Assembly (NCBI GenBank): GCA_003158415.1
Contig: PMJA01000218.1
Location: 1-5,232 of the forward strand
Direction of reading: 5' to 3'
Source of the DNA: Methylobacter sp.
Lineage (GTDB): Bacteria; Pseudomonadota; Gammaproteobacteria; Methylococcales; Methylomonadaceae
DNA: 5,232 nucleotides
Both the position numbers and the translations under genes were made by a program. The first letter of the stretch is position 1. Each line of letters opens with the position of its first letter. Positions 1 to 5,232 of this stretch are shown here, piece after piece. Below the pieces are notes generated by a model. That model made no database searches and had not been told where the DNA came from. It saw only the letters and a program-made list of their open reading frames with translations.

Positions 1-424
1 GTTGCAAATCCGTTAATTTTAACGTGCTGTGTTGTTCTGTGATGTGAAAAGAAAAATTGGCAGCCGGCGATTGCCAACGCTTTGAAAGCACCTTGGCACG
101 CCCTTGGATACACAATAACTCCTTGTTTTGCCATGTGAAAGAAGAACAACGGATATTGATCAGATTCAGATCATCAAACGGTAAGGGCAAGCTTAACTTA
201 TTGATCGTTAAAGTCAGTTTTTGCGGGTTATTGGCCAGATCGGTTAACGCGATATGAACGCCTTGTAGTTTCCAGCCCCTGGCTGCTATCTTCTCCACAT
301 CAAGAGACACATTATCCAGGGCTGTTGTGGCGGAGCTTATTAACACAAGAACAGCATGCAGGATGAACCTGATCGTTATTTGTTTGGTTGCGGCTAAAGC
401 CGTTCCCAAATACCCCGGCAACAT
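1..424 (-). CDS. Exported protein of unknown function, 5' part only (runs off window)
   Basis: Reading the minus strand from 424 gives 141 uninterrupted codons that leave the window at base 1, so the C-terminus is missing. The ATG shares one base with the TAA of cysM (TAATG), which indicates translational coupling; no Shine-Dalgarno is obvious. Residues 1-19 form a basic leader (K14, R19), followed by a hydrophobic stretch, FILHAVLVLISSATTA at 20-35, consistent with a signal peptide cleaved near residue 35. The exported part is rich in alternating hydrophobic/polar segments (KLTLTINKLSLPLPF at about 66-80), with two cysteines in INIRCSSFTW and LLCIQGRA. This beta-rich style recalls AsmA/YdbH-like envelope lipid-transport proteins. 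I base that only on general resemblance, so it is a weak suggestion. Only the N-terminus can be judged; the gene could be long. Confidence 0.7.
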   Translation of the reverse strand, partial: MLPGYLGTALAATKQITIRFILHAVLVLISSATTALDNVSLDVEKIAARGWKLQGVHIALTDLANNPQKLTLTINKLSLPLPFDDLNLINIRCSSFTWQNKELLCIQGRAKVLSKRWQSPAANFSFHITEQHSTLKLTDLQ

Positions 425-1314
425 TAAACCGGAAAAATACCGGTCGATAGATAGCGGTCGCCGCGGTCGCAAATAATCACCACTATGACTGCGTTTTCAA
501 CTTCTTTGGATAGCCTTAATGCCGCCGCCACTGCACCGCCGGAGGAAACGCCGGCAAAAATGCCTTCTTCGGACGCCAAAGCGCGGGTCACGTTTTCAGC
601 CGTTTGTTGATCAATGTCGATTATTCTGTCCACACGATCCGGCTGATAAATTTTTGGCAAGTATTCCTGGGGCCAGCGCCGGATACCGGGGATTTTGGAG
701 TCACCTTCCGGCTGCACCCCGACTATCTGTATTGCAGGATTTTGTTCCTTGAGAAATCTCGATGTTCCCATAATTGTGCCGGTAGTGCCCATCGCGCTGA
801 CAAAATGTGTCACTTTGCCCTGGGTGTCCTGCCAAATTTCCGGCCCCGTGCTTTCGTAATGAGCGAGCGGATTATCAGGATTGGCAAACTGATCCAGAAT
901 CCGCCCCAGCCCAGCCGCTTCCATTTCCCTGGCTAAGTCAATTGCCGCTTCCATGCTGCCTTTGGCTGGCGTGAGTATGATTTCCGCACCGTAGGCTTTC
1001 ATTGAGGCCTTGCGCTCGTCGCTCATGTTGTCGGGCATAATCAAGGTCATTTTATAACCCTTGATGGCCGCCACCATCGCCAGGGCGATGCCGGTATTGC
1101 CGCTGGTCGCTTCTATCAAACGGTCGCCGGGCTTAATATCGCCTCTGGCTTCGGCATGTTTAATCATGCTGAGCGCAGGCAAGTCTTTAACCGATCCGGC
1201 CGGATTATTGCCTTCTAGTTTGGCTAAAATAGTATTGCCGGTATTGCCTGGTAAGCGTTGCAGTCTGGCTAAAGGGGCGTTGCGTACAAAAGATTCAATG
1301 GTTGGAAAAGTCAT
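424..1314 (-). CDS. cysM: Cysteine synthase B (O-acetylserine sulfhydrylase B)
   Basis: PLP-dependent cytosolic enzyme that makes cysteine from O-acetylserine and sulfide; the CysM branch can also use thiosulfate to give S-sulfocysteine. It has 296 residues, close to the roughly 300 of E. coli CysM. Visible motifs: the PLP lysine K43 in NNPAGSVKD, the substrate loop TSGNTG at 70-75, the phosphate-binding GTTGT at 176-180, the CysM-type IPGIRRWP at 208-215 that separates it from CysK, GVSSGGA at 255-261 containing the PLP pyridine-contacting serine, and the C-terminal CDRGDRYLSTGIFP. The residue after KD is Leu (L45), where Arg is usual in this family (SVKDR). The start at 1314 gives the expected N-terminus (FPTIESFVRNAPL). 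It lies 115 bases downstream of yacG and overlaps the next gene by one base, so it probably heads its own transcript. Confidence 0.95.
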   Translation of the reverse strand: MTFPTIESFVRNAPLARLQRLPGNTGNTILAKLEGNNPAGSVKDLPALSMIKHAEARGDIKPGDRLIEATSGNTGIALAMVAAIKGYKMTLIMPDNMSDERKASMKAYGAEIILTPAKGSMEAAIDLAREMEAAGLGRILDQFANPDNPLAHYESTGPEIWQDTQGKVTHFVSAMGTTGTIMGTSRFLKEQNPAIQIVGVQPEGDSKIPGIRRWPQEYLPKIYQPDRVDRIIDIDQQTAENVTRALASEEGIFAGVSSGGAVAAALRLSKEVENAVIVVIICDRGDRYLSTGIFPV

Positions 1315-1343
1315 AGCGGTTAGTCTGATGTGAGTGAGCCTGG

Positions 1344-1371
1344 ATTATCCCATAAAAACGAATAATTGACA
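1344..1371 (-). promoter_or_regulatory. Candidate sigma-70 promoter for cysM
   Basis: Read on the minus strand, a GATAAT (1349-1344) lies about 30 bases before the cysM start and would place initiation near 1337. The matching -35 position, TGTCAA (1371-1366) at a 16-base spacing, is a poor match to TTGACA. The spacer between yacG and cysM is the only gap of this size in the lower half of the window, so a promoter here is reasonable, but the motif evidence is weak. Confidence 0.28.
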
Positions 1372-1394
1372 TAAATCCAGGCAGTTTGAGTAGT

Positions 1395-1426
1395 GGCCGG
1401 GAGGGAGGGGCCGGAAAACGCTTCCG
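1395..1426. other. G-rich tract and small hairpin after yacG
   Basis: Just past the yacG stop, the plus strand holds three G-runs separated by single A residues (1399-1410), flanked by two copies of GGCCGG (1395-1400 and 1409-1414). Next to it, CGGAA (1412-1416) and TTCCG (1422-1426) can pair across a 5-base loop. On the yacG transcript this is a 5-bp hairpin followed by C-rich sequence with no U-tract, so it is not a normal intrinsic terminator. The G-runs lie on the template strand and could form a quadruplex or slow the polymerase; this is inference only. Confidence 0.3.
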
Positions 1427-1429
1427 ACT

Positions 1430-1636
1430 TTATTGAAAAAAAGCATCCTCGTCGCTGTCGTTTTCCAGCGTTAGCGACTCGCCGGGAATTCTTTTTTCTT
1501 CCATCGCCCATTCGCCAAGATCGATTAATTTACAGCGTTCACAGCAAAAAGGCTTAAAGGCCTGTTCAGGCGTCCAGGGTACTAGCCGTTTACAGGTGGG
1601 ACACCGTACAGTTAATGGTTTCTCGGATAAAGACAT
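1430..1636 (-). CDS. yacG: DNA gyrase inhibitor YacG (zinc-binding)
   Basis: Small zinc protein of 68 residues, matching the usual 60-70. In E. coli, YacG binds GyrB and blocks gyrase from binding DNA. The four zinc ligands are in the expected pattern C-X2-C-X15-C-X3-C: C12 and C15 in [13 protein letters not shown]31 and C35 in [16 protein letters not shown], followed by the characteristic basic/acidic tail IPGE. An extra cysteine, C32, lies next to a ligand where Ser is common. The tail is acidic (DSDEDAFFQ). The ATG overlaps the zapD stop by one base (TAATG), so translation is probably coupled to zapD. It is the last gene of the tight pilD-coaE-zapD-yacG run. Confidence 0.95.
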   Translation of the reverse strand: MSLSEKPLTVRCPTCKRLVPWTPEQAFKPFCCERCKLIDLGEWAMEEKRIPGESLTLENDSDEDAFFQ

Positions 1637-2412
1637 TAGAATAAACAGCAGGTTAAGGTAAAATTAATATCATCCGTGCTTTGGCTGGAGTGTTTGTCGT
1701 CAGCAGAGGATTCCATAAAGCGGATGGTGAAACGGTGTTTGCCGCCGCTGATTTCGGCGAAGCAGGGCAGCGACTTATCCACGCTGACTTTAATCAGCTG
1801 GAAAGGCTGCGATTTATCCAGGGAAATCTGGAAAAAGCCCGCCGTAGCCACTTCCTGACTGGCCGAGCGGCTGTTGCGTATGAAATTAAGTATAAAATCG
1901 ATGGCGGTGTGGATATCCATAAAGGGGCTGCTCCAGTGTTGCAGGTCTTTTACGCGCTTGGATTCATCCTGTTCCAGCCAATAATGGTATTCGGGTAAAT
2001 CAAAAGAACAGGTGCCACCGGGGATGGAGCTGCGCTGGGCGATGCTTTGGAATAAGTCGCTCTCCATGATATGGAGGCCTATTTTTCCGGTGACGGCATG
2101 GAGTTTTTTACTGATTTGTCCGAGTTGGCCGAGAATTTCTTGCAGTCTTTCCTTGTCAACGCCTGCGCTGTCGGCGATTTTGTTAAGTACGGCAGTCTGG
2201 CGGTCCAGTTCTTTCATGACTTCCGACTTTAGGTCGTTGCGCCTGAATATCGACATAATATCGAGCAGGACGATGATAGCTGCGCGTTTGTCGGCAACGG
2301 TATCGCCGTTTGAAAAATGGAGGAATTGTTGAAACAGTTGTTCGAGTCTTATGAAAACACGGATTCGTTCGTTGAGTGGAAATTCATAAGTAATGGTGTT
2401 ATTCACAGACAA
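1636..2412 (-). CDS. zapD: Cell division protein ZapD
   Basis: Cytoplasmic protein that binds the C-terminal tail of FtsZ and bundles its filaments, helping Z-ring assembly. At 258 residues it is slightly longer than E. coli ZapD (247). Family signatures are clear: [16 protein letters not shown] at 9-24, a helical region to about residue 125, [17 protein letters not shown] at 130-146, and a beta-rich second domain ending in INFTLTCC. The start is not an ATG: TTG at 2412 or GTG at 2406. The TTG has a GGGA about five bases upstream, which favours it slightly. Either start overlaps the end of coaE (14 bases from the TTG), so expression is probably coupled. A hydrophilic insert at about 235-249 ([14 protein letters not shown]) precedes the final strand. 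Family assignment is firm; the exact start is not. Confidence 0.95.
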   Translation of the reverse strand: MSVNNTITYEFPLNERIRVFIRLEQLFQQFLHFSNGDTVADKRAAIIVLLDIMSIFRRNDLKSEVMKELDRQTAVLNKIADSAGVDKERLQEILGQLGQISKKLHAVTGKIGLHIMESDLFQSIAQRSSIPGGTCSFDLPEYHYWLEQDESKRVKDLQHWSSPFMDIHTAIDFILNFIRNSRSASQEVATAGFFQISLDKSQPFQLIKVSVDKSLPCFAEISGGKHRFTIRFMESSADDKHSSQSTDDINFTLTCCLF

Positions 2413-3016
2413 GTTTATCCCGGCTAGCGCTTAATGAAAGGTATGAATTGTGCAGTTTTTTGACGGCTTCTGCAAGTCTGTCGTCGGTTTTTGAGTTATC
2501 GATGACATCATGGGCGTGTGTTTTTCTATAAGCGCGCGAAACCTGACTATCAATGATGTCCATAATGCGGCCTATCGCTATATTATCCCGCTGTTGTACG
2601 CGTTCGATCTGGGTTTCTACCGTGCAATCGACTACCAGTACCCTATCGACTAAGCCGGTCATATTGGTTTCGAATAGTAGCGGGATGCTGATAATGCAGT
2701 ATTGCGAGTTCAATGGCTCCAGTTCTGTTTGTATGGATTGATAAACCAAAGGATGGAGTATAGCTTCCAGTTTTTGTTTTTGTTGAGGATCTGAAAAAAT
2801 GATGTCCCTGAGTTTTTTTCTATTCAGCGAGCCGTCCGGATTGAGAAAATCTGCGCCAAAGGCCTGCCGTATCTCGGCGAGCGCAGGTTGGCCAATAGCG
2901 ACCAATTGATGGGCTATTACGTCAGCGTCTATAACCGGTATGTTTAATTGCTCGAAAACCTTGGCAACCGTGGTTTTGCCGCAGCCTATGCCGCCGGTGA
3001 GGCCGATTTTCAGCAT
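2399..3016 (-). CDS. coaE: Dephospho-CoA kinase
   Basis: Catalyses the last step of coenzyme A synthesis, ATP-dependent phosphorylation of the 3'-hydroxyl of dephospho-CoA, in the cytosol. At 205 residues it is the usual size (E. coli 206). The P-loop GGIGCGKT lies at 8-15, with Cys12 where Ser is common. It is followed by the substrate-binding DAD at 30-32, HPLV at 88-91, PLLFET at 112-117, the lid region with ERVQQRD at 138-144 and the closing DVIDN motif. The ATG at 3016 follows the pilD stop after three bases (TAACAGATG); an AGCAGG further upstream is rather distant to act as a ribosome site, so coupling to pilD is likely. Its 3' end overlaps zapD. Confidence 0.97.
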   Translation of the reverse strand: MLKIGLTGGIGCGKTTVAKVFEQLNIPVIDADVIAHQLVAIGQPALAEIRQAFGADFLNPDGSLNRKKLRDIIFSDPQQKQKLEAILHPLVYQSIQTELEPLNSQYCIISIPLLFETNMTGLVDRVLVVDCTVETQIERVQQRDNIAIGRIMDIIDSQVSRAYRKTHAHDVIDNSKTDDRLAEAVKKLHNSYLSLSASRDKLVCE

Positions 3017-3019
3017 CTG

Positions 3020-3901
3020 TTACAAACCTGCTGTCGTTAAATAAAGCTGATTGAGGCTTTTACCCCATAACAACGCTATCCATCCTGCGGCGGCCAGATA
3101 AGGGCCGAAAGGGATGGGGCTGTTGCGATCGCGTTTGCCAAAAACGATCATGGCGATTCCGATGATTGCGCCCACTAGCGATGATAATAAGATGATGACG
3201 GGTAAGTATTGCCAACCCAGCCAGGCGCCGAATAAAGCCAGCAATTTAAAATCGCCATAGCCCATGCCTTCCTTGCCGGTGACCAGTTTAAACAGGTGAT
3301 AAACAGCCCAAAGCACGGTGTAGCCGACAATGGCGCCGATAATGCTGGCGTGCGTATCCGTAAAGAAACCGAACAGGCTCAACAACAAGCCCAGCCATAG
3401 TAAGGGCAGGGTGATAGTGTCGGGCAATAACTGGTGATCTATATCGATAAAGCTCATTGCAATCAGCGACCAGGTCAACACCAGCGCAACAGCGGTTTGC
3501 GGTGAGTAGCCGAAATGCCAGGCCACCAGGGCCGAGGTTATTGCCGTGAACGCTTCCACCAGCGGGTAACGCACAGCAATAGGATGGCTGCATGCGGCAC
3601 AGCGACCCTTTAAAAAAAGGTAGCTGAGAACCGGGATATTTTGGTACGGCTTGATGGGCGTATTGCAGTGGGGGCAACGGGATAACGGCACAGATAGATT
3701 GAAGGGAGCCAGCGGTTCCGATTCGCCGGTGTCGATATTCAGATACTCGGCGCATTCCTTACGCCAGTTTCGTTGCATCATGACCGGTAATCGATAGATA
3801 ACAACATTGAGAAAGCTACCTACCAGCAAACCGATAAGACCCGCCAGCGCCGTCAGTAAATAAGGGTTTGTTAATAGACTATCCAATTGTTGTATCATCA
3901 T
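3020..3901 (-). CDS. pilD: Type IV prepilin peptidase / N-methyltransferase
   Basis: Inner-membrane aspartic protease that cleaves the leader of type IV prepilins (and type II secretion pseudopilins) and N-methylates the new N-terminal residue. It has 293 residues, typical of the bifunctional form. First membrane segment at about 15-36 with GSFLNVVIYRLP at 28-39; a cytoplasmic loop with the two zinc-type pairs C76-X2-C79 and C101-X2-C104; then several membrane helices. The catalytic aspartates lie in FIDIDHQLLPD (151-161) and GMGYGDFK (D217). Two adjacent ATG codons (3901 and 3898) could start it; neither has a clear Shine-Dalgarno. It heads the coaE-zapD-yacG run, but the usual upstream pilB and pilC are absent from this window: sua5 lies there instead. 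Confidence 0.96.
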   Translation of the reverse strand: MMIQQLDSLLTNPYLLTALAGLIGLLVGSFLNVVIYRLPVMMQRNWRKECAEYLNIDTGESEPLAPFNLSVPLSRCPHCNTPIKPYQNIPVLSYLFLKGRCAACSHPIAVRYPLVEAFTAITSALVAWHFGYSPQTAVALVLTWSLIAMSFIDIDHQLLPDTITLPLLWLGLLLSLFGFFTDTHASIIGAIVGYTVLWAVYHLFKLVTGKEGMGYGDFKLLALFGAWLGWQYLPVIILLSSLVGAIIGIAMIVFGKRDRNSPIPFGPYLAAAGWIALLWGKSLNQLYLTTAGL

Positions 3902-3992
3902 TATTTTTTGAAGAGTGGGTTAGGTATAGGCGAAAGGCATAAGCCTAAGGTTCTAATGTATCGCATTACTAACTTTGTGTCGAATCAATAAG

Positions 3993-4000
3993 GTGAGGTC
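3993..4000. repeat. Target site duplication, left copy
   Basis: GTGAGGTC at 3993-4000 is repeated exactly at 4115-4122, just beyond the other end of the palindromic element. The bases flanking this pair differ (G versus A before it, C versus G after it). The last two bases, TC, also belong to the 18-base inverted repeat, so the true duplication is 6 or 8 bases. Confidence 0.75.
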
Positions 4001-4114
4001 CAATGCCGTTAAGTTAGTCGTTCGCTGAGCGGAGTCGAAGCGATTTTTCTGGCTTCGGCTCCGCTCAGCCAACGGCTTATTTTGCCAAGTGGCGCTTAAC
4101 TTAACGGCATTGGA
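3999..4114. mobile_element. MITE-like palindromic insertion element (non-coding, 116 bp)
   Basis: The outer ends are perfect 18-base inverted repeats: TCCAATGCCGTTAAGTTA at 3999-4016 and its reverse complement at 4097-4114. A second, nearly perfect inverted repeat is nested inside (4024-4041 and 4052-4069, 17 of 18 positions complementary). Immediately outside the ends is a direct repeat, GTGAGG, which becomes the 8-base GTGAGGTC if the TC is counted as target rather than element. Terminal repeats, target duplication, small size and lack of coding capacity together define a miniature inverted-repeat transposable element. No transposase is present, so movement would need one supplied elsewhere. 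The element fills most of the sua5-pilD spacer and its right end forms the 3' end of sua5. I do not assign it to a named insertion sequence family. Confidence 0.85.
4024..4069. repeat. Inner hairpin of the MITE-like element
   Basis: Arms GCTGAGCGGAGTCGAAGC (4024-4041) and GCTTCGGCTCCGCTCAGC (4052-4069) pair at 17 of 18 positions around a 10-base loop (4042-4051). In minus-strand transcripts the same fold forms just after the sua5 stop. The downstream side has no U-tract, so it is not a canonical terminator, though a stem this strong could protect the sua5 mRNA 3' end or hinder readthrough into pilD. The core CTGAGCGGAGTCGAAG is, to my knowledge, a word seen as a dispersed intergenic repeat in varied bacteria. 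Confidence 0.8.
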
Positions 4115-5105
4115 GTGAGGTCGCTTTGCACAGGCGGTCATTTATTGCCCGCCATTGTTCGGTTTCGGGCGGCTGTTCAACCAATATTATATCCAATTGC
4201 AGACTATCCAGTTCGCGTAATGCCGCATATAAAACCTTTGCATAATCATCGGCCCGCTTAGGCATGCGTATGATCTTATCGGGTTCGTTATCGGCAACGA
4301 CGCAATTAATCATGCCTTTATTAAACGCCAACAGGCCGATTTTTTTATGTTGCGCGGTCAGTTCCTGAATGATTGCCGGTAAAGCGTTGGTCGAACAGCG
4401 CATAGCCAGGGTTGCCGGGGCGTAATGTACGGTCATCATGCCGGGTGCGCGTACAGTTTGCTCCGCTTGCGGAGCCATAACAATCAATTCGGTTTGTAGC
4501 ACCGCTTCAATTTCGACTCGGCTAATATGCCCCGGTCGCAACAGTCTGGGCCGGTTTCCGCTCAAATCCACGATAGTGGATTCCACACCGACCCGGCAAG
4601 CGCCGCCATCAAGTATACAATCGACGGCATCGCCCAGTTCTTCTTCCACATGGGCGGCTTGAGTCGGACTGATCCGGCAAAACCGGTTAGCGGACGGGGC
4701 GGCAATCCCGCCGCCGAATGCCTGTAACAGGCGTAACGCGACCGGATGGTCGGGCATCCGCAGGCCGACGGTGTCCTGGCCTCCGGTTACAACGTCCGGT
4801 ACTTCGGGTCTCTTGTTCAAGATCAGAGCCAAAGGGCCGGGCCAGAAACGCGCCGCCAACTGCCGCGCCGTATCAGGCACGGTCAGCGCCCAATCGTTAA
4901 GACTGTCCACACCGGCAATATGCACGATGAGCGGATGATCCGCAGGTCGGCCCTTGGCCAGAAAAATACGCCGCACCGCATCAGGATTGGACGCGTCAGC
5001 GCCCAAGCCGTAAACCGTCTCGGTCGGAAACGCAACCAAACGGCCCTGCCTCAATAAATCGGCGGCATGCTCAATGGCAGCATCATCTGCAAAAATAGGC
5101 TTCAT
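4101..5105 (-). CDS. Threonylcarbamoyl-AMP synthase, Sua5 type
   Basis: Makes L-threonylcarbamoyladenylate from threonine, bicarbonate and ATP, the first step of t6A formation at position 37 of ANN-decoding tRNAs, in the cytosol. It has the long two-domain Sua5 architecture rather than the short TsaC form. The YrdC domain (about 1-200) shows PTETVYGLG at 27-35, KGRPADHPL at 51-59, SAN at 138-140, and VESTIVD at 174-180. The interdomain linker carries the Sua5 hallmark APGMMTVHYAP at 220-230, and the C-terminal Sua5 domain follows. C143 in SANRFCRISPT sits where Gly is common. Length 334 is near the usual 340-350. The ATG at 5105 gives a canonical N-terminus but lacks a clear Shine-Dalgarno. 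The last four codons and stop (LQCR) come from the terminal repeat of the inserted element; without it the protein would end ATSPY. Confidence 0.95.
   Translation of the reverse strand: MKPIFADDAAIEHAADLLRQGRLVAFPTETVYGLGADASNPDAVRRIFLAKGRPADHPLIVHIAGVDSLNDWALTVPDTARQLAARFWPGPLALILNKRPEVPDVVTGGQDTVGLRMPDHPVALRLLQAFGGGIAAPSANRFCRISPTQAAHVEEELGDAVDCILDGGACRVGVESTIVDLSGNRPRLLRPGHISRVEIEAVLQTELIVMAPQAEQTVRAPGMMTVHYAPATLAMRCSTNALPAIIQELTAQHKKIGLLAFNKGMINCVVADNEPDKIIRMPKRADDYAKVLYAALRELDSLQLDIILVEQPPETEQWRAINDRLCKATSLQCR
4115..4122. repeat. Target site duplication, right copy
   Basis: Second copy of GTGAGGTC, lying inside the sua5 reading frame (it encodes part of the A-T-S-L stretch near the C-terminus). 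This is probably the original gene sequence, the left copy having been made by duplication on insertion. Confidence 0.75.
4460..4475. repeat. Perfect 16-base palindrome in the sua5 linker
   Basis: GCTCCGCTTGCGGAGC: two 7-base arms around a TT centre. It lies in the stretch coding for the interdomain linker (APQAEQTVRA), a region that tolerates sequence change. It shares the word GCTCCGCT with the inner arm of the MITE-like element, which may be coincidence. Confidence 0.5.
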
Positions 5106-5232
5106 GTTAAAATATTGTATTTAGGTCACTGCAAAATAAGGTGTTATAAATTCTAAGGTACGTGCATGACACACTTGAGCAATTTTGATTTTTAAAATCC
5201 CCCCAGCCCCCAAGCCTCTCTCTAAGTGTGTT
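5106..5232. other. Upstream spacer of sua5 with repeat-like C-rich segment
   Basis: No gene is visible in these 127 bases. On the minus strand, TATAAC (5148-5143) could be a -10 for sua5, but no acceptable -35 is found. Further out there is a palindrome GATTTT-T-AAAATC (5187-5199), then C6-AG-C5 (5199-5211), enclosed by the 8-base inverted pair ACACACTT (5169-5176) and AAGTGTGT (5224-5231). This could be the edge of a dispersed intergenic repeat that continues outside the window. Confidence 0.4.

Noticed and set aside
57..257. 66-residue plus-strand open frame
   Set aside because: Antisense to the exported-protein frame, which has a coupled start and signal-peptide-like N-terminus.
604..936. 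110-residue plus-strand open frame opposite cysM
   Set aside because: Shadow of a strongly supported gene; no independent evidence of coding.
1366..1371. Consensus TTGACA on the plus strand in the yacG-cysM spacer
   Set aside because: No -10 hexamer at a suitable distance and no plus-strand gene downstream to serve.
1320..1511. 63-residue minus-strand open frame covering the yacG end and the cysM spacer
   Set aside because: Overlaps yacG out of frame and has a low-complexity basic composition; no recognisable domain. The spacer is better explained as non-coding.
3288..3755. 155-residue minus-strand open frame inside pilD
   Set aside because: It lies wholly within pilD in another frame; pilD shows all family motifs and this frame shows none.
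3930..3950. Small hairpin AGGC-ATAA-GCCT upstream of pilD
   Set aside because: Only four base pairs; expected by chance and not linked to a regulatory pattern.
4024..4069. Intrinsic terminator for sua5
   Set aside because: The stem is strong but no U-tract follows it on the minus strand; it is better explained as the core of the mobile element.
3953..4141. 62-residue minus-strand open frame through the palindromic element
   Set aside because: It overlaps the end of sua5 in another frame and consists mostly of the element's inverted repeats; no protein-like pattern or ribosome site.

Overview
The window is a compact, almost wholly minus-strand stretch of chromosome. It looks gammaproteobacterial: prepilin peptidase, CoaE, ZapD and YacG in that order is the classic arrangement downstream of type IV pilus genes in gamma- and betaproteobacteria. 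The moderate GC content and the cysM continuation would suit a methanotroph-like (Methylococcales) genome, but that placement is a guess from protein flavour, not a search.

Reading in the direction of transcription (high to low coordinates): an upstream spacer with C-rich repeat-like sequence at the window edge (5106-5232); a two-domain Sua5-type threonylcarbamoyl-AMP synthase (5105-4101); a short palindromic MITE-like insertion with target duplication sitting exactly on the 3' end of that gene (about 3999-4114); the prepilin peptidase pilD (3901-3020); coaE (3016-2399); zapD (2412-1636); yacG (1636-1430); a 115-base spacer with a candidate promoter; cysM (1314-424); and the first 141 codons of an exported protein that leaves the window (424-1).

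pilD-coaE-zapD-yacG is tightly packed (3-base gap, 14-base overlap, 1-base TAATG overlap) and is probably one transcript. cysM and the exported protein are likewise joined by a 1-base TAATG overlap and probably form a second unit. The genes serve unrelated housekeeping roles: tRNA t6A synthesis, pilin/pseudopilin maturation, CoA synthesis, Z-ring bundling, gyrase inhibition and cysteine synthesis.

No new multi-gene system is visible. The best non-routine signal is the 116-base palindromic element, whose 18-base terminal inverted repeats, nested inner hairpin and flanking GTGAGG(TC) duplication allow the pre-insertion end of the sua5 gene to be reconstructed. Its terminal repeat now supplies the last four codons and stop of that gene.
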